This document shows positions 35,516-47,160 of a stretch of DNA of 64,000 nucleotides, piece by piece. Location of the stretch: contig NC_081407.1 of assembly GCF_030272615.1 (NCBI RefSeq), positions 316,602,456 to 316,666,455 on the forward strand, given 5' to 3'. The notes under the pieces were generated by a model, which saw only the letters and a program-made list of their open reading frames with translations, searched no databases and was not told where the DNA came from. Source of the stretch: Cryptomeria japonica (lineage: Eukaryota; Streptophyta; Pinopsida; Cupressales; Cupressaceae). A program made the position numbers and the translations under genes. Within the stretch, counting starts at the first letter, position 1. Every line of letters starts with the position of its first letter.

Positions 35516-36728
35516 TGATGGTATGATGAAAGATTAAGTATCTGGTAGAATACTGAGAGGGGGGGGGGGGTGAATCAGTATATTGAAAAACTGATACAAA
35601 GTTCCCAAACTCAAACTCAGTCAAACAAAGTAAACATATCTCAGTCAAAATCAATATTCATAAGAATACTTGACATCAACCAATTTAACTGTTATGACAA
35701 CTTTAGTAGTCAACAACTTCAATCTTGTAAACATCAAAAAAGCTTAATCATAACTCAACATATTCATCTCTCAATGCTTCTACATAACATGCCTTATCAG
35801 AAATTAACCATATCAACAAATAAAGTCACGACCACAAAAGCATTCACCACTTGACACAAATGTTTATACGTGGAAAACCCAAATAGGTAAAAACCACGAT
35901 GAAATGGGACTCACAAGGATAGCTATCTGAACTCTTTTGAAGTTCACCTTGTTAGGAGCCAAGCCTATTAAAGCTTTACAATAAGTCCTGTTGATAACTA
36001 ATTCCGGTTAGGAATCACCCGGTTAAGGGATTTACAAATATGCCTTGATGAAAAGCATGATACCCTGTTAGGAGTAACCTTGCTGGAGGATTTAAGAATC
36101 CAAGCTAATGGATCATCTTGTTAGAGTATTTAATGAGTAGCCAAGCTTGTTAGAGCTTACCCGGTTAAGGTATTTAACTTTTGTTGTAATTGTTAGAAAA
36201 AAAATAGGTTTTCTTGATCTGTTTGAGTAGCATTACATTTTCTTAATCAGATCCTTCTAAGCTTCAATCTGCCTTCACTCAAAGTGCAAATCCATTCATT
36301 GGTTAGGCAACTACACACTCAACAGGTTTTCTACCAATCTTGCCAACAACCTTTACAACAACTTCATCGACCTTAAATAGAAATCAATTAGGTTGGTAAC
36401 ACAACAAAAACCTAATTCTCATCATCGAGATTACAAACAAGTTGGTACAATCTTGATCATTAGAAACCATGACAATCTCTTCACATTCTTCAAGAAAATT
36501 CCAACCGCTCCATGATCACCGCTTCATCGGACTTTGTAACCCATCACACGTTGTGTATTAGATGCAATCCACTTTGCTCCTTCTATAGACAAGAACAAGT
36601 GTGCCAAGACAATTTGAACATATCCTCATTCAACGATCACACGTGTCTCCATCATTAGCGCTTATAAGATAATAAACTGTCAAACTTGATCGGTTAGGGT
36701 TTAACAGCTGATAGGGTTTACCAGTTAC
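35516..36728 (-). repeat. copia-minus 3' LTR, outer part
   Basis: Starts TGATGGTATGATGAAA on the plus strand and aligns with 59544 onward (shared GGTAGAATACTGAGAGGGG, TTTATACGTGGAAAACCC, TAAGGGATTTACAAATATG). It is interrupted at 36728 (GTTAC) by Tat-plus and resumes at 54828. A run of about 12 G lies at 35558-35570. Total LTR length without the insertion is about 1425 bases. Confidence 0.9.
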
Positions 36729-38141
36729 TGTGGACGTATAAAAATGACCATATTCCTAAATGGATATTTTACGTTCATTCCTCTATTTAGTTAAATTTAA
36801 TTTAATTAAATTACCTACAATCTTCTATTTTATTAAGTAATTTATTCAATTTACTTAGTTAAATTCACTTATGTCATGTAAATTGAATAAATCATTTATT
36901 CAATTAAACCCCTTCTCTCTACTTTTAATTAAATTTATATTTAATTAATAGTCTACCCCAAATTGAATAATTCTAATTTATTCAATTTCCCAAATTGCAA
37001 CCAAATTGAAATAAAACATTTTATTTTAATTAAATCCTTTTATTCCTCATCCACTTGCAAAATCCTACATCTCCCACTTGCATCCTAACCCTCTTCTTAA
37101 CCCCCTTCTAGATTCTTCTAATCACTTCTAAATTAGCCTAACCCATCTCCTAAATATTGTCACATCCCTAAGCAAGGGGAAGTCACTTCTCAAACCCTCA
37201 AAGTCTTTGAAAACCATTAAAGGCTTCAACAACTTAACTTTGAAAGTCTTCCAAACCATTAATGGTTAACTCAACCCTCTTGCATGGTTAGAGAATTTTT
37301 GACTAACTTAACCCTCATCTAACCCAAGGGTCTCATCAAGCATTCATTGCTTTGACCATAGTTATCCCTTTAACCCTTGCACAAGAGTTTATCCTTTGGG
37401 TAAAAGCTTTATCCATTGGATAATCCTAACCTAACCTTAACCCTTACCACCTAGGGTAACCATGAGGTCTTCTCAGGCATTTAATATTTCCACCCTCCCC
37501 TCTCAACCAGTCTTATGTTGACAATTGTTACCATTTCATTGGTGCAAATTGCAAACATGGATTGATAAACTTTCAATCTTGACCTTTGATAAACTCTTTC
37601 AATCCTGGCCATCCATTGCCCTATTTTCACTATAAATAGAGCTCTCCCTCCTCCATTTTAAGGATCCATGCAAGCTTTTAGTATCATATTTATGCTCAAT
37701 TTTAGCACATCTACTCTCTCTTTGCAATAGAAATTAATCTAATAAACATCTTAGAATAATTCCTTTATCATTAGCTTACATCATACAACTAATATAGCAT
37801 GTTAGGATAGTATTTATACTAATCTTGTCATCTTATAATCTAGTTTGTTGCATTTATAGAATCATGCATAGATAAGATGCATTCTCATGTTAAAATCAAC
37901 CAAAGCATCCCTCATTCTTGCATTTGTCATCCCTAAACCACTTTGCTCAGTGATCTGAGAGCAAAGACATTGGTTTGAGGGACCTTGTGAGATAGAGAAC
38001 CATGGAACCAACCTTGGGAAGTTGAGTCATCCTTCATGACTCCATAGTTTGCACCAAGAAGTCTCGTGGGTGTGTGGATAAGTCCCTTTGAGCTTCATTT
38101 TTCACATTTTAAGTTCCATTGACCCGTTTTTACCGCACACA
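36729..38141 (+). repeat. Tat-plus 5' LTR
   Basis: TGTGGACGTATAAAAATG to TACCGCACACA. Contains the promoter-like CACTATAAATAGAGC at 37629-37643 (TATAAATA), followed by CT-rich sequence, the usual start-site surroundings of plant LTR promoters. Pairs with 53410-54822. Confidence 0.95.
37631..37638 (+). promoter_or_regulatory. TATA box of the Tat-plus 5' LTR
   Basis: TATAAATA in the context CACTATAAATAGAGCTCTCC, kept unchanged in the 3' LTR at 54312-54319. The U3/R boundary is expected about 30 bases downstream. Confidence 0.75.
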
Positions 38142-38145
38142 TTTC

Positions 38146-38164
38146 TGGCGCCCACCGTGGGGCC
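38146..38164 (+). other. primer binding site of Tat-plus
   Basis: TGGCGCCCACCGTGGGGCC starts four bases after the LTR end. Primer sites beginning TGGCGCC are typical of plant gypsy elements. Which tRNA it pairs with cannot be settled by eye. Confidence 0.75.
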
Positions 38165-40670
38165 CGACCCCATTAATGAAATTGGTTTTAAAAAATATAC
38201 ACTTTTGCAGGTACGTGGGAAACAGGAATTAGTGCGGGAAACAGGAATTAGTTGCGCATCGGGTCTGTTAGATAGCGCATCACAGTCATCCTGTAGCGCG
38301 TACAGTTTGTTCTGTAGTGCATCACAGACAGAAAACAAAAAGAAAATTGTAACCTAAATTAAATTTAGACTTGTAGAAGTCCACCAAAATCCAGATTTTT
38401 CTAGCTATTTGATTGGAATTTTTGCAGGACTCTGACAATTTCTTGCAGGTAGAGCTGGATTTTATTTGTAGAATTACAAATAGTTTTAGATTTTTGCTAA
38501 CTTAGTTAAGTTAGTTAAAATTTAGAGTCATTTTAATTCTTGTTGGATAAAATTGAACTCACCTTACTTTGGGTTGTAAAACGAACCACAACAACAATCT
38601 TTTCTTGCTTTTCTAGGAGAAAATTTCTCAATTTGGGTTCTAAAAGGAGCAAAACAATCTTTATTTTTTGCAAGCAAGGGCTAAAAAGAATCTCACCATC
38701 CTTTGGTAATTAAAAGGATCAATTTTGCATTTTGCAAGAAAAAGGAACCTCACTTTAAATTTTTGTTTAAAATCAAAGAGGGAAGTCCTTCCCCTTTTAT
38801 CGATTTCTTTTGTTGACCACCAAGATTGAAATTTTTCTTTGTTGACCAAATTATTTTCCTAGATTAGAAAATCATCAATTTGAAGGAAATAAAAAGAACA
38901 CCATGTTTTCATGGAGCAATAATCTCCATATAAATCTTAGAAAATCATTGACTTGAAAGGTAAAAAGAACCTTGTTTGTCTTGTCTTGAAAGTAGAAGGT
39001 ATATGCTCTCCCCTTAATTGGGTGATCAAAAAGCCAACCTACTCTTACGCTTTCAGTCATACTGCATTTACATACTTTAGCAGGCCTACCTTCCTGAGGG
39101 GTTGAAAAAATCTTAAAGCCATTCATGGCCGGTGTGAAGGGAACGACCTAAGTGGGAAACAACTTTGACGCCAAGTGTTCCAACCCACTATAATCAAATG
39201 TGGAAAGTGATGAAAGTCCTTTTCAATGGTTGCACACAATGATTAGCCTTCCCCCAGTATCCTTGAGATACGTAAAGCCTTTGTTCTAAAGGTTAGGAAG
39301 CCTCCTAAGGGAGTTTATCACTGACGGCTGAACAGGAAGCTTGATTACAAACTTTAGCATTAGAAACCTTGAGCCGAGTCAGTAACCAGACATTTGAAAT
39401 ATCATAGTGCAAGGGTGGGGAAGAATCCACCCCTAAGATTACTCACCATATATCTCCCAAGATAACTACTCAATTGTGAAACAATTCACTTTGAGTTAAT
39501 TTTTGGCAAAAGGCAAAAAAATGGGCGCCCTCTAGGGGGTGACACGGTTGTTTGAGCTGACGGAGTATCGAGACTAGTGGGCTATGGTATTACTTATGAC
39601 CCTTTAATAAAGAGTCTTTTTGAAGTGTATTCTTTGTTACCAAACCTGTTGAAACATTGAGGATTTGAACACATTCTCACAGAACATACACTTACTGTTT
39701 AGATTAGGCAAAAATGGTTATATATTTGGTGTTGTGTCTTCATTTGTTACTTCAGAAAATCATCCATTAGCATTAAAAGCTTAAGGCAAAACACCAAAAA
39801 CATAGAAAACAATCAAGTCAGGGCAGTTTAGCGCGTAAGAGCAACATCTTGGCACGTATCAACCATAACTTAGCGCATCACATCTTATCATTAGCACGTA
39901 AAGTATTCACAGTAGCGCTTCACTAAAATTTAAAAACAAGCAGTTACAGTTAGCGCATTCTGAAAACAGTGTAGCGCGTGGAAGCATCAGCTTAGCACGT
40001 CGAAATTAAGATTTAGCACGTGGCGTATAAACAATAGCGCATCGGTAGCTCATATTAGCGCATGACATGTTGAAATCAGATCTGAAACAAAATTTATTAT
40101 CAGACATAGTTAGTGCGTAGACCGGGGGTAGCATAGCACGTGGGGTCTTTCCCTTAGCGCTTTGAGAAACTTTTGTAGTGCATGGGGTCTCTGCTTTAGC
40201 ACGTGGTCAAGACCAGAAAAACAGGGGGCAAAACAGAGCTAAATTTAGAAAATTTAGAAAATATTTTTAACAACCTCTTTTCATCAACTTAAACTTCATC
40301 AAATCAAAATATCAAGAACAGACCTACGAAGCTATTTCTAAAAGCAAATTTCGTATCAAACAAAAGTTGTCCAAACATCTAAAACTGGTCGCACGATAAA
40401 CATATCTATCCTATCAAAATAAGGAGACATCATCACACATAGCAAATAGGTCTTTTTTTTATCACACAGATTTTATCCCAAACACACTTGTTTTAAAACT
40501 CCAAGTTGTCAAATCAAGTTTCCATATCGGGAGACTTTTTCCATATCATTTGACACACTTTGTCGTGAGGGGGCCTCTAGACCTTCACTTGGATAAAGTA
40601 AAACTTTAGTTTCCAAAACAAGATAAACTGAATCCAAACCAACTCAAAAGGAACTATTGATCGGTTATGC
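38165..40670 (+). other. Tat-plus 5' leader
   Basis: 2.5 kb without recognisable coding. It holds about five TAGCGCAT-like octamers at 38240-38330, a dense array of the same motif at 39833-40208 (separate entry), and several 60-90 codon chance ORFs. Its length is normal for the Tat lineage. Some Tat-related (Ogre) elements splice in this part of the polyprotein; I see no convincing intron here. Confidence 0.6.
39833..40208 (+). repeat. array of about 16 TAGCGCAT-like octamers in the leader
   Basis: Within 376 bases the variants TAGCGCAT, TAGCGCGT, TAGCACGT, TAGCGCTT, TAGTGCGT and TAGTGCAT occur about 16 times, all in the same orientation. Spacing is irregular, about 15 to 55 bases, with unrelated DNA between them, so this is not a simple tandem repeat. 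The reverse complement forms a second array at 52379-52840. Confidence 0.85.
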
Positions 40671-40985
40671 ATGACTAATCCTCATATTCTGAGAAGAAAG
40701 AATATTTATCGTAACACTAAGTTAAAGAAACAACAACCAAGTCCTTTGAAATTTTCCAAAAGAAATAAATTTTTATATATCAATTGCCAACTCTTCAAAT
40801 CTCATCGAACATTTCTTCGTCATGTACGACTCTATATTCAGAATAAATCCAACAAATTTGACAAAGAACCTTTGAAGACTAGAACATTCTGCCAAAAATC
40901 CGCATTCAGTCAACAAATTAATCGTGGAGGAAAGATCAATCATGCATTCTTTCCCGACAAGTGCATCACTTACAACATACCCTGA
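40671..40985 (+). CDS. small conserved ORF upstream of gag in Tat-plus
   Basis: 104 codons, basic, ending 132 bases before gag. Residues NKFLYINCQLF, SHRTFLRH, NKFDKEPLK, and FSQQINRGGKI align with the ORF at 61511-61819 of Tat-minus (KFLYINRKLL, KHRTFLHY, NEFDEESLR, LSQSINRGGRI) at the same position before gag. After its stop the frame continues open for 23 codons to a TAG at 41055. No domain is recognised. The shared reading frame suggests a real, perhaps accessory, protein. It could instead be a conserved RNA element that happens to be open. Confidence 0.5.
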   Translation: MTNPHILRRKNIYRNTKLKKQQPSPLKFSKRNKFLYINCQLFKSHRTFLRHVRLYIQNKSNKFDKEPLKTRTFCQKSAFSQQINRGGKINHAFFPDKCITYNIP

Positions 40986-41117
40986 TTTGAGCCACCAACC
41001 CCTGAGCAACACATCGAAGAGGATTTTATCCCCTTTATCATAGAAAGCTTCTACTAGATGCCTGTTGTTACTCACTCTCAACAAAACAAACAAAGTGAAA
41101 TGCAATAAGAATCCAGC

Positions 41118-42488
41118 ATGAATCGGAGATTATCAAATCCTTTCGAGCATCTGAATCTAGAGGACACCAAAATTTCTGAGGAACTTCTTCAAGAATGTCA
41201 AGAAAGTGCTTCATTTCAAATACTTGTGGAAAGACTCATGGAAAATGACAAGGAAAAATACCTACTCATGCTTACAAGCAAAGGGGTTAAACTTCCTGAA
41301 GACTTTGACATAGACATGTTCAGAACAAAATCTCAACATTACGAATATCAAGAACGACAACAAGAAGGAGAAGCACATGACCCTGAACAAGATATTCCTG
41401 AACAAAACATACCGGAACAAAATACACTAGGACAAAACATCCCTGAGCAACACATCCCCGAGCAAAACATGCTGTTCCATACACCATTTCAACCTAGGAT
41501 TAATGCAAGGGAAGAAATCTTCCCTCGGCAAAATAATGCACCTTTGATTGCTCTTACTCAACAAATGCAAATGTTACAAAGACAAATGCAAGACATGCAA
41601 CAAGGGACAACAGTACGGTATTCATTAAATGAAATTTGTCCTTATCCGTTTGACAAAAGATTGAACATGGTACCTTTTCCTCCAAACTCAAACGTTCCCA
41701 AATTTGATAAGTACGATGGGAAAAGCGATCCCCATGATCATGTTCAAGAATTCTGCACCACGAGTCTTGAATTTGCTCACGATGACACCTATTTGATGAG
41801 GTTATTCCCAAGAAGCTTGGGAGGACAAACAATGGAATGGTTATCCAAAATCACACCTCCTGTCAGATCATTTGATGAACTGGTCAACAAATTCACAACT
41901 CAATATTCCTATAACATTCAACATGATATCACCATGCTAGACGTCTGTAACACCAAACATAAAAAAAATGAAACATTCATTGTATTCCTTCAACATTGGC
42001 GGCGTATGGTTTCACGATATCCTCGGGATATCCCTAAAAAAGAGAAAATGGAAATCTTCATCGACAACTTGAATGGTGAGATGAGTTATAGGCTCAAACT
42101 CCAATGCATACCCTCTTTCGCTAAATTGATTGAGAATGGCATTCAAGTAGAAGAAGCATGTGTCAAGAAGGGAACACTAAAATTCTTCAAAGAAGGAACA
42201 AGTTCATCAAACTACAACAATCAGAAAAACAACAACTTAGACAAATCCAGATCTTGGACCAGAAACAAAAACAATGGAAACGAAGGAGGCAACAAATCAC
42301 ATGATCCAAAATCCAAGCAACTCATGCTCGCATTATCAGGAAATCCTCAAGCTACAAAGAATCCCAAAGGTGATAACCCAGACACTAACACTTGCGCACC
42401 AAAAACCAATCAAGGTCAACCCAGCACCAACAACACCAACAATACTCAAAACAATCATGCAAATCGAGGACCTAATAACAATTCATGA
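41118..42488 (+). CDS. Tat-plus gag
   Basis: 456 codons without a stop, the longest intact frame in the window. The N-terminus is variable, with an IPEQN/IPEQH repeat at about residues 95-118. The capsid core (retrotransposon gag domain, about residues 180-350) has FPPNSNVPKFDKYDGKSDPH, HDHVQEF, YLMRLFPRSLGGQTMEWL, LDVCNTKHKKNETFIVFLQH and FIDNLNGEMSYRL. The C-terminus is rich in Asn, Lys and Thr. It forms the virus-like particle with the element RNA. A TGA at 42486 separates it from the knuckle and pol frames, where the frame may be broken or read through. Confidence 0.92.
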   Translation: MNRRLSNPFEHLNLEDTKISEELLQECQESASFQILVERLMENDKEKYLLMLTSKGVKLPEDFDIDMFRTKSQHYEYQERQQEGEAHDPEQDIPEQNIPEQNTLGQNIPEQHIPEQNMLFHTPFQPRINAREEIFPRQNNAPLIALTQQMQMLQRQMQDMQQGTTVRYSLNEICPYPFDKRLNMVPFPPNSNVPKFDKYDGKSDPHDHVQEFCTTSLEFAHDDTYLMRLFPRSLGGQTMEWLSKITPPVRSFDELVNKFTTQYSYNIQHDITMLDVCNTKHKKNETFIVFLQHWRRMVSRYPRDIPKKEKMEIFIDNLNGEMSYRLKLQCIPSFAKLIENGIQVEEACVKKGTLKFFKEGTSSSNYNNQKNNNLDKSRSWTRNKNNGNEGGNKSHDPKSKQLMLALSGNPQATKNPKGDNPDTNTCAPKTNQGQPSTNNTNNTQNNHANRGPNNNS

Positions 42489-43135
42489 GGTAACACCAAC
42501 AATTTTCAAAAACGTGTCTACACACCACTGGGACAATCACTGGAGTCAGCATTCAGAGAACTCCTGGCAAACAAAATTATCTCTTTACTAGCAATCAACA
42601 ACTATGAACCACAAATCAAACCACCTTGGTGGAATGACTCACACTTTTGTGATTTTCATCGAAACAAAGGTCATCAAACAAATGATTGCATGAGACTGAA
42701 AAACATTGTTCAGGACATGATTGATAGAGATGATTTAATATTGGATGGCCTCAAGACAAATGGTTGCCACGGAGCCTTTAAAAATCCTCTTCCGAATTAC
42801 AACAAGGATGGAGCTTCAACCTCGAATGATACACGTGGAGCTCGTATCAATCACATCTACAATAACACCATCAATCATATAACAGCTGAGGACAATCAAG
42901 TCAATGTCATCATAATCCGAGATCAATGTGATCATGAATATTTCAAAGTAACAACCAGAGCTCAAAAATATGTCTTAAAGGGACATACATCAACATCAAA
43001 CACCGTACCCAAAATTCAATATGATTTAGTCAGCCAACTATGCAAAACTCTTGCTCAAATATCTATACTAGAGTTGCTGAAACTTTCGCCAAAACACAAA
43101 GACATATTAGAGCAAGTGCTATTAGAAATGAATGT
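42489..43135 (+). pseudogene. Tat-plus gag C-terminal part with zinc knuckle
   Basis: After the gag stop the coding continues with KPPWWNDSHFCDFHRNKGHQ and TNDCMRLKNIVQDMI. The spacing CxxHxxxxHxxxxC is the modified knuckle usual in Tat gag (YCxFHxxxGHxTxxCxxLK). The frame then runs as an ORF (42690-43199) through variable sequence to the protease. Confidence 0.75.
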
Positions 43136-43640
43136 ACCTCAAGATTTGGATGCTAAAAAAATTCCAAGCCATGGTCGCTCATATGACAGGGCCTCATAAT
43201 CTCACTTTTTCTGAGCACGATAATATCTCTTTGAGTCATCCACATAATACTCCTCTCCATATTGAAGTCATACTCTATAAACATCAAGTAAAACGAGTAT
43301 TAATAGATGGAGGAGCTGGACTTAATATATGTACCTTAAAACTTATCCGTGCATTAGGCTTCTCAGAGGAGTCTATTGATCCACGCAAAAAGATTAGTAT
43401 AAAGGCATATGTGATGAAGAAAGATCCTCTAAAGGAACAGTGGTGTTGCCAATTCAAGTCAGACTGATACAAAGAGATACTATGTGCCAGGTCTTAGACA
43501 TAGACCTCACATACAATATCTTATTAGGTCAACCCTGGATACATGAAATGCAAGCAGTGCCTTCTACATATCACCAGTGTGTCAAATTCCCCTATAATGG
43601 GCAGGAGGTTTCTATATCTGCTGATCACAATCCATTTCAA
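43132..43640 (+). pseudogene. Tat-plus aspartic protease
   Basis: KRVLIDGGAGLNICTLKLIR carries the active-site Asp in the IDGG form of Tat elements. DPRKKISIKAYVMKKDPLKE follows. A frameshift near 43440 splits the domain, and the second half continues as LPIQVRLIQRDTMCQVLDID, LTYNILLGQPWIHEMQAVPS and TYHQCVKFPY. Apart from this shift the domain is complete and collinear with Tat-minus 32621-33110. Confidence 0.85.
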
Positions 43641-45317
43641 CATTGTAATGCAATGGGGGTAGCCCAGGACAGTTTGGTTCCACATAATAGAGAGAAACAA
43701 AATTCCTCAGCACTAGATCTTCAACAAGAGAATTCTAAATCATTACCTAGGCAAATGAAAATCAAAAAACAAGGCATGGGGGAATACTCTTTGACACCCA
43801 TGTGTTTGACTAACTTACCCACATCACCTAGATCTCATGGATTACCTACAACATCAACACATCAAGCAACTCAACCGATCACCAAGTTCGATGGCACATT
43901 CATTCAACTCGGTACTTTAGCACATGAATCCGAGGAAAAGGATATCCTTAGTTGGCTATACAAAGATGAGGAAGAAGACAGAGTAGCTACTATTGAAATA
44001 GCTATACCCACACACCTATATGGAAAAGGCTACTTAATCATGCAGCAAATGGGATACAATGGAAAAGGACCTATTGGTAAGCGTCAGGAAGGTAACACAG
44101 AACCATTGGATCCTCCTTCACAATTTAGTAAAGACAAAAAAGGATTGGGCTTTGAATTCACTCTACTAACAAAGAAGATACCATGCAAATATCAAAAACC
44201 TCAGTGGAAAGCAAAGAAGAAGTACAAAGAAGAATCCTGGCAAGAAGCACTATTTGAGTCAACAGAGACAATCCGTAAAGAACGTGAACATCACGAAAGG
44301 AAGCAACATCAAGGGGAGTCCATCATTCACAAGAAGACAACATCTAAAGAAGTCAATCACATTCAAGAATAAATATCCAACAAAGCAGAATCACCTCAGG
44401 GCAACATCATTCCTCCTCGAGAAGAAATAGTCTACGAATAGATGCAAAGGATAGAAGCAGGATCTGATGCAAAATTAGAGAAAACCAGCAGATTAGTATC
44501 AATTATCAAAGATCTATTTTCGCCATTCAACATACCTATTCACATCACTGAAAAGATCTGGGATGATACCTCTGAAATTGATTCCAATGAATATGAATGG
44601 GGTAGCTGCTCAAATGCTACTGAAGATACCGCTGAAAATACTAGGTCTATATCTCTTTTTCAAGAAGAACATAGCACAGAAATTAGACTACTTGAATTTG
44701 GACGACAGAATATCTATGACGCTAAGGAAAGTGAGCAGCAACATTACGAACAAGTCTATACGGAAGATGATACCATTGAAGACCTCGACGGAATCCTGGA
44801 CTTCTTTAACACCCAAACCAATCACAATGAAACCTCTATCCTGACACTTACAGCAGCAGAACTTGATCCACCAAACGATTCCTTACCACTTGTCTTTCCG
44901 GACCTCATAGACTGGGACGAACCCAAAATTCATGATATACCAATTTTCTCGAATGATGAATCCATTATCCATTACTTATGTACTGTCAACCCAGAAATAG
45001 ACTCTACTAGTGAACGGAATAGCGATGTCTGCAATCAGGAGGGTGCCAAGTCTCTCAGTCGCAAAAATAAACCAAATAAAGGATCTGATGCTAAAAACCA
45101 GTCAAAGGCAGCTCTAGATCACAAAAAAGTAAAAATAAAAGATGCATCTGAGGGTGAAAACCTTTTTAAGGCGCCTAAAGATGGGAGACTTAACACTCTT
45201 CCTGAGCATCATCATGAGCGATCACCCATATTGATTGAGCCCACTCAATCAATCAATATTGGTACTATAGAGGCAGCCAAAAATATACACCTTGCAGAAT
45301 CTCTAACAAAAGCATAA
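43641..45317 (+). pseudogene. Tat-plus G-patch-like segment and linker before RT
   Basis: Within the ORF 43440-44372, about residues 165-245, DILSWLYKDEEED is followed by KGYLIMQQMGYNGKGPIGKR and KKGLGFEF. The Gly spacing resembles a G-patch and the position matches Tat-minus 32014-32556. A stop at 44372 is followed by a second ORF (44442-45317) of acidic, variable linker with LVFPDLIDWDEPKIHDIPIF and KVKIKDASEGENLFKAPKDG, also paralleled in Tat-minus. No function is recognised for the linker. Confidence 0.6.
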
Positions 45318-46200
45318 AGGTAAGAATTTATCAAATTTTTTAAAGAAAAGCAAATAAACTTTACTTGGGCATACGCAGATATGCCCGGGATTGATCCACA
45401 ATTAATCATGCATCACTTGTCTATGGCTCCAGGAGCTAAACTGGTTAAGCAAAAACTGCGAAAAATGAATCCACATGTGGCACTCATGGTCAAAGCTGAA
45501 CTAAAGAAACTATTAGATGTCGGATTTATCCGACCCATTGACTATGCATAATGGATTTCCAACATCGTACCAGTTTCAAAACGAGATGGCAGTATCAAAA
45601 TATGCACAGATTTTAGAGATGTCAACAACACCTGTCCAAAGGATGACTTTCCTTTACCAAGTATTGACATAATTGTAGACCTCACAGCAGGCCATGCAAT
45701 GTTATCACTAATGGACGGTTTTTCAGGATATAACCAAATCAAGATCGCTCCAGAGGATCAAGATAAAATAACTTTCACCTGTCCTTGGGGAATATATTGT
45801 TGGAATGTCATGCCTTTTGGCTTAAAGAATGTAGGAGCAACTTATCAATGAGCAATGACAACAATCTTTCATGATATGATGCATACCTTCATGGAAGACT
45901 ATGTGGATGATTTACTAGCTGAATCCTTCACCAGAGTAGAACATCTAAGCATCTTACAAAATATTTTTGAACGATTGGAATATTTCCAAGTTAGGCTCAA
46001 CCCTAAGAAGTGTGTCTTTGAGGTTACATCAGGCAAATCACTCGGTTACATAGTTTCAGCTAAAGGTATTGAAGTGGATCCAACAAAGGTACAAGCCATC
46101 ATGGAGATGCCACCACCAAAGAATATTAGCCAGCTCAGATCGCTACAAGAATGAATCCAATCAATCAGGTGATTCATTGCTCAACTAGCAGATAAAAGTC
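45318..46200 (+). pseudogene. Tat-plus reverse transcriptase
   Basis: Conserved blocks in order: FTWAYADMPGIDP, VGFIRPIDYA then stop, WISNIVPVSKRDGSIKICTD, DVNNTCPKDDFPLPSIDI, MLSLMDGFSGYNQIKIAPED, VMPFGLKNVGATYQ then stop, DYVDDLLAESF (catalytic YVDD intact), LNPKKCVFEVTSGKSLGYIV. Stops at about 45549, 45850 and 46152 sit where conserved residues are expected, so they look like point mutations in a formerly good gene. Confidence 0.93.
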
Positions 46201-46620
46201 TCCCATTTAATCATTTGCTACATAAAAATGTACCATTTAGATGGGAAGCCAAGTGTGCTGAATCCTTCTATCAAATCAAGCAATATCTAATGAACCCACC
46301 AGTTCTGGTAGCACCGATAGCAGGAAAGCCACTCATTCTCTACATTTCCACAACAGATAAATCACTGGGGGCACTGTTAGCACAAGAAGATCAACAAGGC
46401 AAGGAACGAGCAATATACTACATCAGTAGGACATTGAACGACTATGAGCTAAATTACACCTTTATTGAGAAAGCCTATTTAGCTGTGGTCTTCGCCTCTC
46501 AAAAATTCTGCCACTAAATGCTAGCTCACACAATTAAGCTAGTTGCAAAAATTGATCCTCTTAAATATTTACTCAGCAAAGCAGCTCTTACAGGTTGATT
46601 GGCTAAATGGGTCATGATTC
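46201..46620 (+). pseudogene. Tat-plus first RNase H
   Basis: VPFRWEAKCAESFYQIKQYL, MNPPVLVAPIAGKPLILYIS, KERAIYYISRTLNDYELNYT and KAYLAVVFASQKFCH, then a stop, and LAKWVMILSEFDIHY. This is the standard gypsy RNase H and connection. Two stops. Confidence 0.88.
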
Positions 46621-47160
46621 TCAGTGAATTTGATATCCACTATACTGAGCGAAGAGCTATCAAAGGACAAGTAATAGCAGATCAACTAGTAGAAGCACCA
46701 CTACCTGGTAAACAACCAATGGAGATTGAATTTCTAGACATGGACGTTCTTGCTATCTCTACAAAACAATGGACCCTATACTTTGATGGATCATTTACCC
46801 AACACGGCTCAGGTGCCGGCATTTTATTCATCACTCCAGAAGGACACACCATACCAAGATCCTACAGACTCATGTTTCCATGCACAAATAACATTGCTGA
46901 GTTTGAAGCACTGGTCATAGGAATCAAGATAGTTGTGGAATGGAAAATCATAGAACTAAAGGTCTTCAGAGATTCACAATTGGTTATCAATCAAATCAAT
47001 GATGACTATCAGACGAAAGATGACAAGTTGTTACCCTACAAAAGAATGGTGGATGACTTCAAACAATACTTTGTACACATCAGCTTTGCACAAATACCAA
47101 GGTTGGACAACACAATAGCCGATGCAATGGCTACTATCGCTTCACTCCTATAAATTCTAG
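46621..47160 (+). pseudogene. Tat-plus second (archaeal-like) RNase H
   Basis: Open for 184 codons (46599-47153). WTLYFDGSFTQHGSGAGILF (first Asp), NIAEFEALVIGIKIVVEWKI (Glu), LKVFRDSQLVINQIND (second Asp), FAQIPRLDNTIADAMATIAS (last Asp). All four catalytic acidic positions of an RNase H are visible. A second RNase H after the ordinary one is the hallmark of the Tat/Ogre lineage. Confidence 0.9.

Noticed and set aside
39833-40208. CRISPR-like or simple microsatellite array
   Set aside because: The repeated unit is only 8 bases and degenerate, spacers are irregular, and the context is a plant retrotransposon leader.
38165-41117. Ogre-type spliced leader intron
   Set aside because: Long leader and Tat-like pol suggested it, but I found no convincing donor/acceptor pair that would join frames.
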